NCBI RefSeq assembly: GCF_910596095.1
Contig: NC_056544.1
Span: forward strand, 7,270,655-7,334,654
Origin: Thunnus maccoyii
Taxonomy: Eukaryota; Chordata; Actinopteri; Scombriformes; Scombridae
Direction: 5' to 3'
Length of the DNA: 64,000 bases
The position numbers were made by a program, and so were the translations under genes. The notes beneath the pieces are model-generated. The model saw only the letters and a list, made by a program, of their open reading frames with translations. It made no database searches and had not been told where the DNA came from. This document shows, one piece after another, positions 38,599 through 51,395 of this stretch; the stretch's first letter is position 1; each line of letters opens with the position of its first letter.

Positions 38599-41500
38599 AT
38601 GTCCGAGGGTCCGAGGAGGCGGAGCGGCAGCAGCGGGGCCAGTCAGCCGGAGCCCGCAGACTCCCAGTCGGGTGTAGGGGAAGATGCAGGAGGAAGCTCA
38701 GATGTGGCTCTAAAAAAACAAATCGGACTTGTCAGCGCCTGTGGTATTATAATTGGTAAGTTCATGTGGTGGTCTCTCCTCTCAGGAACTGTACTGGTAA
38801 ATGGAGAAAGTACCCACCGGTATGTTAATTCAACTATAATTTTCTGCCTTTTTTGCATTAAGACCCCAATGTATCACTGGTATTTCACACCATGCATTGA
38901 CATGAATAGTTAAGGCTGAAAAAGGTAAAAGGCCCCTTTCAAGAACAAAAATCCATCAAATAGTCATACAGGCTATAGTATGAAATTGTTTAAGTTGTAC
39001 TGACAAGAAAAATAACCTAAATGGCGATTGAAAATCATACATTTTTCTTTTACTTAAATTTCATCACAGGTTGACATTGATTCATTTACATCCTCGGTCT
39101 CTGTCATGATTTCTGGGCATCCTCAGTGCACTTTCAGCATCATACATCCCCCGCATGCTCATTCACAGTCACTTTTATGTTTCCAGGGAACTGCAAGCTG
39201 TGATCAAACCTGGTCAGACCCAGCCTACTTCCCACACAAAAGAAAAGTCAATAAAAAGCAATCCCACTAATGGTTGTCCACCATTGTTGAGGCTGCATTT
39301 TCCATCAGCGTCAGGAGCATGGTTAGAGCGTGGTCGCTCCGCCATTGGAAAGAAATGGCTGTAGCCTCATTTTCTGTGTTGGCCCCAATATAATGTGTAT
39401 AGATTATTATGGATGGATGAGTGTGAAAACTCAAACCCTGTTCGACTTGCTCAACTACTAAGTAAATTGTGCTATTTCATGTGTGGAGCCATTGTCTGTT
39501 GAAAACTGGGCTCCACTTGGGCAGCCCTAACAGAGCTCGCATCTGCCAGTGCAAATGGCGGCCCTAATATGTGGGCCTACCATACAGCCCACACCAATCC
39601 CATTTCATACTGCTGCAAGCACACTGTGTTTGTGGGATCCCAGTGTTTTGCTGCAAGTATGCTGTGGCTCTAAAAAGATTTAACAATGGTGGCAAATTGC
39701 AGCACAGTGTTTTAATTTATTAAAGGTTAATCCAACCAATATGATTCACAAATTAACTTCATAAAAAGAAACATTGACTAAAATTGATCAGCATACATGT
39801 GGAACAATAATTGTTTCATTATTTAACTCTTCTCCGTTTGTTTCTGTCCCTGGCCTTGCTGAGACAGGTTAACATCACAATTATGCAATTGCTTTTGATC
39901 ACAAGCTTAGCAGCCACATATATCCAGTAGGTCACAAAGTGATGCAGGTTCGCAATAACAGGTGGGATGTCATGTCTTGCAAAATGCAGAAAATCAGGTC
40001 AGTAGTGCATTTTGAAGTGTAAATAGTTTTGTTTGGGGTTAACATGCAGGTGTCTCTTGGTCATAAGTAAACCACATCAATGATAAAAGGCAATGCCTGC
40101 ACACTTGCTCCAAGCCACAGAAATGCTGTTTTCCTGATAGCCTCCTAGGCTATGTGATGTGCGTATAATTACTCTCTTTCATAAGTGAACTATGCCCTCT
40201 TATCTTTTTCCAGCCATGGAAGGCTGGGAAAAGAAGGCTGAAGGCTGATATATAACTATAATATATAACTCATTCTGCCATCTCCTCAGGTATTAAAAAA
40301 TACAAAGCAAACATTTCCTCTGCCAAACAAAGGCAAAGTAAATGTATTAGAGAAATGATATTAGCTTCTCCAAAGCTGATAATGGTCTCTTCTGGTTTTG
40401 GTACCACTGTAACTGTCTGACACTACTTTCAATAGTATAAGTCCATGACACACTAAATGTGGGCTATGCATAGAAAATTCACATGGGGATCTGTCCACTG
40501 AGGGTCAAGGCTAGACAGAGCAGCAGCCCTGGCACGAGTAAACCGAGCCCCAGAGTACACACATGCAGCTCAGGCCAAGTGTAAGTTGCCCACAGAAAAC
40601 CCACAAAAGGATCCGCTTAGGGAGTGTTGCGGCAGGCCCTACAAACCGGCAAATCCACAAACGACCCATATGGGAATAGCATGGGTTTTTTTCTCTGCTA
40701 ATGGCTTTGTGGGTATTCAATTTCTTTCTGTTTACTATTTCACATTTCTTTGCATCTCTTAATGAAATGATACAAAAAGATTATTTTACTAGAAGCCGTA
40801 ATTATGGACTACTACAATTTATTTCTGTTTTGGAAGAGATTTTTATCAGATAGGAAAACATGAGCACTACAGGAAATGGGACATTATGTGACAGGAAACC
40901 GTAGCTTTCCCTTTATGGCCTATATTCAGCTTTAGTGGCCTCATGTTTCCTTTCATTTTTTGCCACTGTATCCGCAATGTGATGCGTCTTTATACAGAAG
41001 ATCGGTCATGTAATACACTGTATTCAGTTTGTTTTCTGTGTATTGAAATGGTAACATTGATTACAGTCTCAAAGCATCCAGCCCTTAATGATCCGTTTCT
41101 TTATCTGTTCTGTGTCTGTCTGTCTTTCCTCTCACTCAGGTAACATCATTGGATCCGGGATTTTTGTGAGTCCTAAGGGCGTGCTGGAGAATGCTAGCTC
41201 AGTGGGTGTAGCCATGATTGTGTGGGTCACCACGGGAGCGATCACAGCCATTGGTGCTCTCTGCTATGCAGAGTTGGGCGTGACCATCCCCAAGTCGGGG
41301 GGAGACTACTCCTATGTCAAGGACATCTTTGGAGGACTGGCTGGGTGAGAGGAAATGTTATCCCCCATGTGTAGGATTTAAAATCTGATTTTTGGCACAT
41401 GATGGATAAAAGCAGTCTCGGAAATTTACATAGCAAGATTGTAGCAAGCCCTTTCTAATTAAGGTTTCCCAGTAAACACCCGCCCCCACCCCTCCTCCTC

Positions 41501-44500
41501 CCAGCCATGCTCGCCATGTAATTAAAGCCCATTGTAATGTAGTTTATTTCCAGCATCCCAGAATGTCATTGACCCAGTTCCACTCATTTCTCTCCTCTTT
41601 AACAACAATGCTGCAATACATTACTGTAATGCACTTAGCTGACATGCTAATTTGATTTTAATTTCCTTTTTGTTTTCCACTACATTTTGCCGTAATGAGG
41701 GGTGGTATTCTCACACACTGTGTCGTACTTGTGTGTGGGTGTGTATGCAGTTGCTGGTGGACATGAGTGTGTTGCCATGTCTCATTAACCACCTGCTTGC
41801 GTTGTGTCCCAGTTTCCTTCGTCTGTGGATTGCGGTGTTGGTCATGTACCCCACAAACCAGGCTGTGATCGCTCTCACCTTTGCAAACTACGTCCTGCAG
41901 CCCCTCTTTCCCTCCTGCCTCCCACCAGAGACTGGCCTCCGCCTGCTGGCTGCTGTCTGCCTGTGTGAGTGATACAGTAAAGTTGAAGATTAAATTGCTA
42001 TTGGTTGAGGTCACTGTATTTATAGTTAAAGGTGTTTTTAAGTCCCACATCTAAAGAGTATTCTTTTCTGCCCCTTTTTTTTTCTTTTTGTTGCCTACTA
42101 TTAAGTCTATTCCTGAAAGAAACCCCTTCAGGCAGCAGATTTAATAGTAGGTGAGGCAGCGAACAAGGATGTGCAGAAATTCTGGCAATATTGGCCTGAC
42201 AGCATATGCACATCATAGCTGTCAAAGCCAAATGCATCAGTTAATTTGAAGGATAAGTCTAGCAATTTTCTGTATTTTTCTTATTGTCAACAAATTTCAT
42301 GTGCAAAGCCAAACCAACAATGAACTGTTCAACTTTGTGCTACTCTCAAAGAACTTCAACAAAGTCAAGAGGTTGTAATATGTAGCACAAGAAGCTAACG
42401 AAGCTCTGTAAATGGAACTGCGTATGCGCAATGGTGTCTGTCGTACAAGGAACTTCTCTCTGGTGACTGAAAATGTTATTGCTTTTATTACTCTTTGGAG
42501 CAGTTTCTAAACAAACTAGAGTAACCATTGCCTTTGGGGTGAAGGAACATGTTACCCAGTGCAATGGTGTGGCTCATTAACTTGTTTTTGATCATTTTTG
42601 GACAGTAAATGAGGTCTACGGCACAGAGGAATATGATATATCAGGCTTTGGATACACAAACAATACTTTCCCATTCAAGTGAATGAAATGAGAAAGTGTG
42701 TCCAAACTTTTGACTGGTACTGTAGATCAGTTCATTGGTGGTTTGGCTCTCCACATGAGATTTGATAAGTTTTTAAGTTGCCTTTTAAATTGCAACCACG
42801 AGGCTTGTAATGAAACAGACTGTAATTGCAGAGGATTATGGTGATAAGTGGGCAGTTGTGGGTAGACTGATATTGATATAGCCATGTATACTTCTTTTAT
42901 TGCTATTTGATTTTATTGTATGTTTGTACCTCAGCTCCATTGAAAATGAACTTTCTCTCTCAAAGAGAAAAAAAACAGACAAGTACCAACTACTTTGTTT
43001 AGATTCGGGACTAGTTTCACTTAAAATGTCAGAAAACTGAATTGACCTGATGTGAGAAGATTTGGTACCCTGCCCTACCTTAAAGTCAGAAAATGTCAAA
43101 TCATACTAAGCCATTTAGCAGTGAAAATTACTAAAAATGTGGTGCCTGTGTCAACACTCAAGAGACACAACATTTTAAGTTAATGTCATATTCTCTCTCG
43201 TTGCCTTTAGTGCTGTTGACCTGGGTGAACTGCCACAGTGTGCGCTGGGCCACGTGTGTCCAAGATGTCTTCACTGCTGGCAAGCTTTTGGCCTTGGGCC
43301 TCATCATAATCATAGGTGTCGTCCAGATATGCAAAGGTAGTATTTCCTCTCTTTCCTGTCTCTTACTGAGTTTTACTTATTAGATGGGTGCCCAATTTTT
43401 TAAGTCAGTCTTAAATCAATAGTCAGGTGCCCATATGAACATTGAAACAGGTTTTGCTCACTGTAATCATTCCTCCTGATCATACTGGCCTTTTATAAGA
43501 TCCATTACAAATGTGCTTACAATATAAGAGATGGAAGACAGTTCTCATTTTGAGCAAAAATGTATTTTGAAATTTATCTGAAGTTAATATGAGGCTTCAA
43601 CTCTCTGAGTTAGTCAAATAAAGTGGATCTTCCGAGGTATTTTTTTTTTTTTTTTTTTTTTAGTAAAAACTCGTAGTAAAAAATGACAGACAGTGTTTTC
43701 CTGTTCAGCTGCAGTAGAAGAACCCTAACAAAAAGAGAATTAAAAAGACTAACTTTTCCAGATATTCACTGGATTTGACTAAATTGTACAGTTGAAATAA
43801 ATTCAACAAACAAAGATCAAATAAACTTTTAAATACATTTTTGCACAGAAGGAGGTCTGTGGATTGGTCTCCCATCACTTCCATTGATAGTGCATTATGA
43901 AAGGATTTCTTAATGTCCAGTATGAACAGGAGGAATGATTATGGCTAGAAAAGCGTGTGCCAGTGTTCATTTGGGCACCTGACTGTTGTTTTAGGACAGA
44001 CAGTGTATCTGAATCTTTTTGGCTTGTGTTCCTCCTCGTCTCGGGTTGCGTTTGTCTGAATCATGAGCAGTTCAACCTGTTTTCCTTCTCAAAATGTCTC
44101 AAAAACTTAGAAGTAAAATTCTCAAGTGTTTCAGCATTTGCTCTTAAAAAGGCAACAATTAGAATGGTGTGGCTTTTATTCCTTGTTAATCGTTTTGAGA
44201 TTAACAAGAAATAAGCTTTGGCATCATGTTACCAACATTTTGGGGAAACTGAAGCAGGAACACTTCCATCACAATATAGTCTACTTGTGCCTCTCACGGG
44301 ATTTATGATCCAAACATGAACAAGGGATTACAGTCCCTTTTAGCCCTTCATCCCACCAATAATCCTCAACTACATTCTACACACATGCACATACGCACAC
44401 ACACTGCCAGCCCCAGTGAACAATCTCATTCATGTGATGAGCCTTGTCATATTCCTCTTTGGTTGGTATAGAAGCTGAAGATGCAGGCTCATTAATATAC

Positions 44501-47500
44501 ATGTATACTGTATATATTTTACTTTTAATCTGATCTGGATTTGATTATTGCTGGCTATCTGTGAGAAAGAATTCTGAAACTCTTAAACACAGAATATAAT
44601 TAAACACATTTAAGTGCAGTCAATATGAATTAGATGTGTGTGTGTGTGTGTGTGGATGTCAACTAAAATACATTGTATCTAGATTTTGGTAAATGAAATA
44701 CTTTTTAAAGCATTCTTCAGAATAAAACTGCAGCCCTATAATTATTTTCCTTTTTATAGGTAAGCGTTCCAAAGAGAAAAAGAAAACATTAGCCAGTCTG
44801 ATTATACGTTTATATAACCAAGATGTCTTTGTAGATGGTATTATAGAAAAAAAACTGCATTGGTAATCAAAAGGCAGAAATAAACTGTATGTGACAACCT
44901 ATACATGGTTTATTTCTTACATCGAATTATCATAAGTCAAAGACCTGAACGTCCTGTAAAAGCTGTGTATCTTTTGTCTGGCGCCCTCTGCTGCTCAGAC
45001 TTTGGTGGTGAACATCAATCGACACTTAAATTCAGTTTTTTCTTTCTTCTTCTTTTTTTTTTTTTTTGCCTCACAGGTCATTATTACTGGTTAGAGCCAG
45101 CGCATGCCTTCGAGACCTTCCGTGACTATGATGTTGGTCTCATAGCTCTGTCCTTCCTACAAGGCTCCTTTGCTTATGGAGGCTGGAATTTCCTAAACTA
45201 CGTCACAGAAGAGTTGGTCGACCCTTACAGGTGACACACGTCTCTTGAAGTCTAGCTTGTAGCCTCTGTTTGTCAGCCATGTCTTTAAAAAAGGGTTCTT
45301 ATACCTAAATGTTTTACAGATTAAATCAAATGTTTGAACAGTTTTTTCTATGGGAACATCCAGCTCCAGTCAGAACAGTAATCTCATCTTTCACCCTACA
45401 GGAATCTGCCACGTGCAATCTTCATCTCCATCCCCGTGGTCACCTTCGTTTACGTGTCTGCCAACGTGGCCTACGTCACAGCCATGAGCCCCCAAGAGCT
45501 GCTGGCTTCCAATGCTGTGGCAGTGGTGAGAAAATAGACCCAGAGTCACCCAAATCTGAATCAATGTGTGGTTATGCATGTAGTTAGTAGCTTATCTGCA
45601 TCTAAGTTTGTGATCACCCTGTAATGGAGTAGTTGTGTCGCCCCAGCAGCCATTTTCATTTTAATGACGCATGCTCATCATTGTAGAGTAATGCTTAGTT
45701 TGTCTCCCTCCTGTACTCCATTTTGAAATGTCTTGATTAGTTTGCTGTTATTAAAGTACGTGTTTCAACTGTGTACTTGTTTTCTCCTCCTCCTCTTCTG
45801 CTCTCTCTACTCCTAATGTTTTCTCCCAGACATTTGGAGAGAAATTGCTAGGAGTAATGTCATGGATCATGCCCATCTCTGTGGCGCTCTCCACCTTCGG
45901 GGGGGTCAATGGCTCCCTCTTCACATCGTCGCGGTCAGTTTGTCCTCCCCCGTTTCCCTCCTCCTGTCCCACCTTTCCTCTCATTGAAGCTTCTGTGGAT
46001 GCTGTGGTTTCTTGCCTTCTTTTTTTTTTTTTTTTTTTTTTTTAAAGTTTCTCACTCCCATGCATATACTTTGGCTCATACCTGTACATGGGGAAACGGG
46101 GTAAGCAGGGTGAAAATGAAATTCTTAACAGGAAAAAATGCATAAGCACTCATCCCCGGGGCCACAAGCTGGATTTCTGATTGTACCTAAAGAGTCTGAA
46201 ATGGAGGATTGTGTTTCTCTAGAAGCATATTTGATTTGACCAGTAACAAATCCCAAAAGTACCGAGCCCATTTTCTCCTGTTTGGTCCATTTTTCACCCT
46301 GCATTTTCACTTCAGCAGCTCGTCTCTGCATTGGTGCTTCCACAATCAACTGAACTGTGTTTTCCCTGAGCTGTTCCCCTGAGCTGGCGAGTGCACACAG
46401 TAAGCAATCACCAGCTGGCTCTGCTCTCAAGACTTACTGTCTTCTGCTCTGTCTCTCAGGCTGTTTTTTGCCGGAGCGAGGGAAGGTCATCTTCCACGTC
46501 TGCTGGCCATGATCCACGTCTCACGCTGCACTCCCATCCCAGCCTTGCTGTTCACTGTGAGTCCCGACGAAACAAAAACAGAACATTTTGTCTTTTGTGT
46601 GCACTCTGTCCTCTCCCTGTGAAGAAACCCTTACTTTCCCCCTCTCCTCACATTCAGTTGATCTCCACGCTAATGATGTTGTGCACCAGTGACATTTACA
46701 CTCTTATAAACTACGTGGGTTTCATCAACTACCTCTTCTATGGTGTGACTGTTGCCGGGCAGATTGTCCTGCGCTTCAAACAGCCTGACATGTATCGACC
46801 CATCAAGGTAAAGACACAGACACGGCAACTTAATTGAACTTTTGGCACCACCTGTTCAGAAATTTGCAATTGTCATGGCATATTGGCAACACAAAAGATG
46901 TGCAGACGTGTGTTGAGAAGGGTTTTTGAGGTTTTACAACAGTGTTTGTCCCTCATCAGGTGAGCCTGGTATGGCCAGTGATCTACCTGCTGTTCTGGGC
47001 CTTCCTGCTGGTCTTTTCCCTCTACTCTGAGCCCATCGTCTGTGGCATTGGTCTGGCCATCATGATGACTGGTGTCCCCATATATTTCCTGGGAGTCTAC
47101 TGGGAAAACAAGCCACAGTGTTTTGATAATTCTATGGGTAAGGCAACTTCCTGGTGGTGGCTTTATTTTTATGGCTTCTTTTGAAAAAGACTGGATTATG
47201 GCACTATAGCACTATTTAAAGGGTGTATTCATGAGTTTTATTAGAACTCTGGATCTCACATTAGATCAGTTTGACCTGTTAAAAATACTGTTTGAAGTCT
47301 GAGTTGCCCACACTTCTGTGTGAGCTGCAGTGTGATTCGCTATTTAATGCCGGGGTTAAGAGGTTAAAGCACACAGATGTTCAGTTTTGCTGCATTTATC
47401 AGTGCTAAAGGTGACCCTGACCCTAAAACAAAAGCAACAATGCAGCTTAAATGGACTTTTCCACTATGGTTCAGGTGAAAGATGGCATACTCTGTGTAAT

Positions 47501-47745
47501 TGTACCTCTAGATGGTAAACTGGATTCATAAAATGTCAACCCAATTTGATACAGAACCATTATTTTCTAATATCAAAATGATTTCCCCCGGTCTCTTCTG
47601 TTACTAACTCTATCCAGGTAAAATGACTCATCTGTGCCAAAAGCTCTGTTTGGTGGTCTACCCAGCCATGGAGGAGAGCCCAGAGCCCAACGGACTTCAA
47701 AATAAAGATAAAGGAGACGGAACAACCTCACAAACAACTGATTGA
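38599..47745 (+). CDS. slc7a8: Large neutral amino acid transporter light chain LAT2 (SLC7A8)
   Basis: Sodium-independent exchanger of neutral amino acids that pairs with the SLC3A2 (4F2hc) heavy chain at the basolateral membrane. Eleven coding exons: 38599-38755, 41140-41344, 41813-41964, 43211-43336, 45077-45230, 45402-45525, 45830-45933, 46460-46556, 46658-46807, 46960-47137, 47618-47745; 524 aa (human 535). Twelve transmembrane segments are expected from the family. The TM1 substrate motif GSGIF is at 57-61 and [10 protein letters not shown] follows TM2. Cys156 in the extracellular loop FPSCLPPE is the expected disulfide partner of the heavy chain (human Cys154). [21 protein letters not shown] matches LAT2 rather than y+LAT1 (SLC7A7). 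The N-terminal tail (1-40) and the Glu/Lys-rich C-terminal tail are poorly conserved, as in the family. The start is the first ATG of the inferred exon 2. Fish often have duplicate slc7a8 genes, so the a/b suffix is undecided. Confidence 0.96.
42248..42705. mobile_element. Diverged copy of the long-inverted-repeat element in slc7a8 intron
   Basis: CCAACAATGAACTG on the left and TCTACGGCACAGAGGAATA on the right match the arms of the element at 52923-53466. The interior keeps CAATGGTGTGGCTCATTAAC and GGAACATGTTACCCAGTGCA. The right terminus seems truncated. Confidence 0.6.
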
Positions 47746-48856
47746 ACATGTGCACGCACAAAAACACAGACAATGTCTCGCACTCAGATGTCGTTTGGGG
47801 AGGAAAAAAGTCTAGTTTAGACTCCCAGAAAGATGAAGATACACTGAAATTGTTCCATTATTAACACTTGAGGAATATATTCTACACTGCACTGGACTTG
47901 CTCTGCTTTTTACTGGCCTTAATCTTGAACACTAGTTTCACTGTATGATTGGGCAACACGTCTTTGAGATAAAATATCACTCGTTCTGAACAGAAATTAT
48001 GACTCAGTCATTTTTTCTGTCTTCACATTAGAATTTTAAATTTGTTTGTCTTGTACAGTGTGTTTTGGGGTTTGTGAGTCTGGAAAGTATTTTAATTTTC
48101 ATGTTATATGTGTTGTTCAAGCTCTATGTATTGTTTGTACTGTCACCTCACTTAAATGAAAATTTACAGATGGCTTAATGATTCATTTAATTCATACGGG
48201 CATTTTTTTTTTCTCTGCACACGTCTCTAGATTTTATTATCACTATGGACAGTTGATCTCTGGCAGATTAATGCTCATTTAGTCTTGTGAAGTTGGTGTT
48301 CCTTGAAAAATATGTTCCTATCACATTAGTCTGCAGCCCTTTCTATGAATTAGAGAAAAAGCACTTAAGCAAAACAACTTTATTGCTCTTCTTCTACTGT
48401 TCCATTAGTGAAATTCCTTGATATGAACAAGCAAGCCCATGATAGAAAATTAGAAATATTCCTAAAATGGTCCCATCTGCAATGCATATTGACCCTTCCC
48501 CTAATTTTTCTTAATCATAATTTACACATTTATATGATACTTCTCTAAATGGATTCTAGTTTGAGCAGTTGTCTTTACAAATGTCCCACTCTTTTGTGTT
48601 CTGCTGCATGTACTGCAGTGGTATTATGTTGGTATTGTGCTTCCTGCTGCACCTTCTCATCAATGTTTCATCCACCTGTTGGAACACCTGACCTAGAGGA
48701 AGGTGGAGCCTATGTACAATGAGGAATCAAATTGCGGAAGTCATTAGCAGCTATGGCAAGCCTAGTTGGGTCAAGCTCTCACATTACCCCAGATAAGACA
48801 GGAAACTAGATTTCGCCTTTAAAATAAGAGCCTTAATGATAATGTTTGCACACCCA

Positions 48857-48862
48857 AATAAA
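48857..48862 (+). promoter_or_regulatory. slc7a8: Candidate slc7a8 polyadenylation signal
   Basis: AATAAA about 1.1 kb after the slc7a8 stop codon, in AT-rich sequence with no other gene. An alternative non-canonical signal nearer the stop cannot be excluded. Confidence 0.4.
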
Positions 48863-49839
48863 GCCATAATTCATACTATGTACAAAAGAATACACATGGG
48901 AGTTAAATTGCCCATGTGTAGACAGATGCCCCTATAAACAATCAGTAATCCATATTCCCAAACCATTTCCAAGCAATTGATTCAATAGACAGTCAACCAG
49001 GGGCTTGTGTTCACCTGGGCCCTTTGGGGTCTGGGGCAGGAGCACGCTTTGCCAGGTTGGAAGTTCAGCCCTTGCTGTGTTCAGTGTTTTAGAGGTGTAG
49101 TCTGATGTCCCTATTATGAGACAGCAATCTACATGTTAGAGCACAATTAGGAGGATATATCATTAACAGTCAATAGGAACCCTCTATCTTCTTGGACAAT
49201 TTTGAGAAACATTTTCATAACAAAAAGACAGACATACACTGTTTTAAAAAGGGTTTGGTTGGGGTACATATACGATGTTTGATGTATAATTTGTACATTT
49301 CATAAAATGTTTACAGTCAGAATGCCACACTGGCCTAGCCACAACAAATGTCTAATAACTGAGATTTGGTTGAAAGCTCTGAAAAAAGCTAGTAGGTGGA
49401 CCTTGAGTTGAGATTATTTTGTCAAATCTTACTAATAGACCATTTTCTCTATAGACATTCGGACTTGTCACGAACGCAACGCACAGGTATAATTAACAAG
49501 ATTAACAAGGGCTCCGTTTAGTCTTGCATGATACCTATAGCTATCATTGAAGACACTTCATTTTCCTGTGAATTTTGAATTTACATGCTACAAATACACA
49601 TGTTGTATGCACACATTTTAAGGCTTATGTAAAATGGTGTTCTTAAATGTTTCTGTTTTTAGGCAAAATAATTAAGTTGAATTGAAACAAATTGAACAAT
49701 ATAGTATATATGGCCCAAAATAGGCCTTTTTCGTGGAAGACACTTCAACATGTCGTAGTAAGAAAAGCACAAGTGTTAATAATAGAATCGCTGTCACAGT
49801 CATGAATTATTGGCACACTTGAATAGGATAGAGCCACAG

Positions 49840-50270
49840 TTAATGTTATTAGTAACACCTGCGCTTTTCCTAATATAACAACTCAAAATATCTGCTGTGA
49901 AAAGGGCCTGTTATGTTTCCAGCAGTTGGAGAATTCCTTGAAGCAGCATTTTGACATTCATGTAGGGAAATAATCATATTTCAGATATGTATAATAATAT
50001 GAAAACATTTAAATGTGTGGGGGTTTTGTGTGTGTGTATAGTCAAATATTTCTTAGCTGGTGGGGTTCTCCTGGGTGAATTTAGATAACTTCAATATTTG
50101 TAAAATCCTGCCTAAGGCCCTGGCTCTGCTCCCATGAATGTATAAAAGAAAGTCAAACCAGTGTAGCGGTTATATAAATGCAGGCAATGAAGCCATAATT
50201 AATGTTTTAAGTTGCGCGTGTTTCTCCTGCTATGGCATGTCAAAAATATAGCTGAAAAGGCCTTTTTGTA
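49840..50270. repeat. Dispersed repeat copies related to 3.3 kb
   Basis: AACACCTGCGCTTTTCC followed by CTCAAAATATCTGCTGTGA at about 49850, and a more diverged unit near 50200 (GGCATGTCAAAAATATAGC), resemble the repeat at 3240-3600. Confidence 0.5.
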
Positions 50271-50487
50271 AGACAGTGGAAACTTCTTTCATCCCTATAA
50301 CCTAATAAACTGCAATATAAACATGCCAGTTTCCCTTACAATGTGTCTGGTTTAAATAGTAGTCTAAATATTTTGGGAAATAATACTCCAAATGCTCTTT
50401 TTTTTAAATTAAGGGTTTTATTTGGAAAGTAGTGAGAGGAAGTGAGTCGTCATTATGAATAGTTTGACTATAGGTTATATGGACGCC

Positions 50488-50650
50488 TTATTTTTTCTCC
50501 TACCTGTATTCCGCGAAGACCCGCCCTACTCTGCCACTGATTGGCTAGTACTCGTTGCCTTCGTTGGTTTGGTTGGTTAGTGTCAGGGTCAGAACCAATC
50601 AGAGGCGGAGTAGGGCGGGTTTTAGCAGAATGCGGGTGGGAAAAAAATAA
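50488..50650. repeat. Imperfect foldback with CCAAT and GC boxes upstream of ap1g2
   Basis: The arms 50488-50544 and 50595-50650 are inverted copies of each other: about 48 of 57 positions match by hand with one gap. They are separated by about 50 bases. Each arm holds a GC box (CCGCCC) and a CCAAT box (ATTGG), so the whole is a near-symmetric promoter module. The ends TTATTTTTT look like transposon termini, so it could be a small foldback element co-opted as promoter DNA. Confidence 0.7.
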
Positions 50651-50654
50651 CGCT

Positions 50655-50772
50655 GTATGTACTGCATACAGTATTTAGGTTTCCAGCTAAGAGACTGCCG
50701 CCGCGTATCAGAGGGGGGTCGTTTGAGCTAGATTACTTTTTGAATACTGGCGACTCCCTGTACAGTGTTAAG
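50655..50772 (+). other. ap1g2: ap1g2 non-coding first exon (inferred)
   Basis: A GC-rich stretch downstream of promoter-like boxes ends with TTAAG|GTATGT at 50772, a good donor. The next acceptor in frame with the gene is the CAG at 51391-51393, only two bases before the ATG, so the 5' leader must come from an upstream exon and this is the best candidate. The 5' boundary is approximate. Confidence 0.5.
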
Positions 50773-51364
50773 GTATGTTTTTTTGTTTTTTTCCGAGCGA
50801 AAACCACCCACATAAACAGACTGTCATGCTAACTCAGCTAGCTCTCGACAGTCTCTTACAGAGCAGGCTTGACAGCATCTGCAAGGTTAGCTCGGCTCGG
50901 TCAGTCGGCCAGCCTCTGGCTCGTTTTACTGGCTGGTAACTTTTTAGTTAGCTCGCCGATTTAAATGTATATTCTACAACCTCAATAAGTCATACATACG
51001 TAGTTAAATGACAGTAACTTCCTATTTAGACAGCTCTAGGAGTGAATAACGCTACAGCAGCCAGGAGAAGCAGTCATTGTCCACTAGACTTGTAGTCCAA
51101 GTTGTTTTAACTGTTTTAAAAATATACGCACTTTTTATTGTTTGGTTTAGTGACAACAGAACTCTTCTATATATGTGCCGTTGTAATAGCTTTATCATGA
51201 CCTTACACACACACACCTTGAAGGGGTTTCATATACAGGAAGTACAATACTATCTATCTCAGTACAAGTCTGTAGGGTAATTTGCTCTCTGATAATAATC
51301 TGTCATGTTCTAACATTTCCTTGACACCACATACGCACATACCAACACACACATTCCCCCCTCC

Positions 51365-51392
51365 CACACACACATACACACACACACACACA
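51365..51392 (+). repeat. (CA)n microsatellite at the ap1g2 exon 2 acceptor
   Basis: A CA repeat with one interruption runs directly into the acceptor CAG at 51391-51393. The nearest pyrimidine tract is upstream at about 51349-51365. Confidence 0.85.
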
Positions 51393-51395
51393 GCC

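Larger units (their letters stand above)
47746..50487. other. slc7a8 3' region and spacer to ap1g2
   Basis: The first 1.1 kb is probably slc7a8 3' untranslated sequence. The remainder is AT-rich with dispersed-repeat copies at 49840-50270 and no coding signal. Confidence 0.5.

Noticed and set aside
39150-39370. Possible extra exon within the first slc7a8 coding intron
   Set aside because: The open frame has no similarity to SLC7A8 and the flanking exons already join in the correct phase at a conserved position.
45749-46045. Open frames around slc7a8 exon 45830-45933
   Set aside because: Only the part in the conserved frame is coding; the ends run into pyrimidine-rich and poly-T intron.
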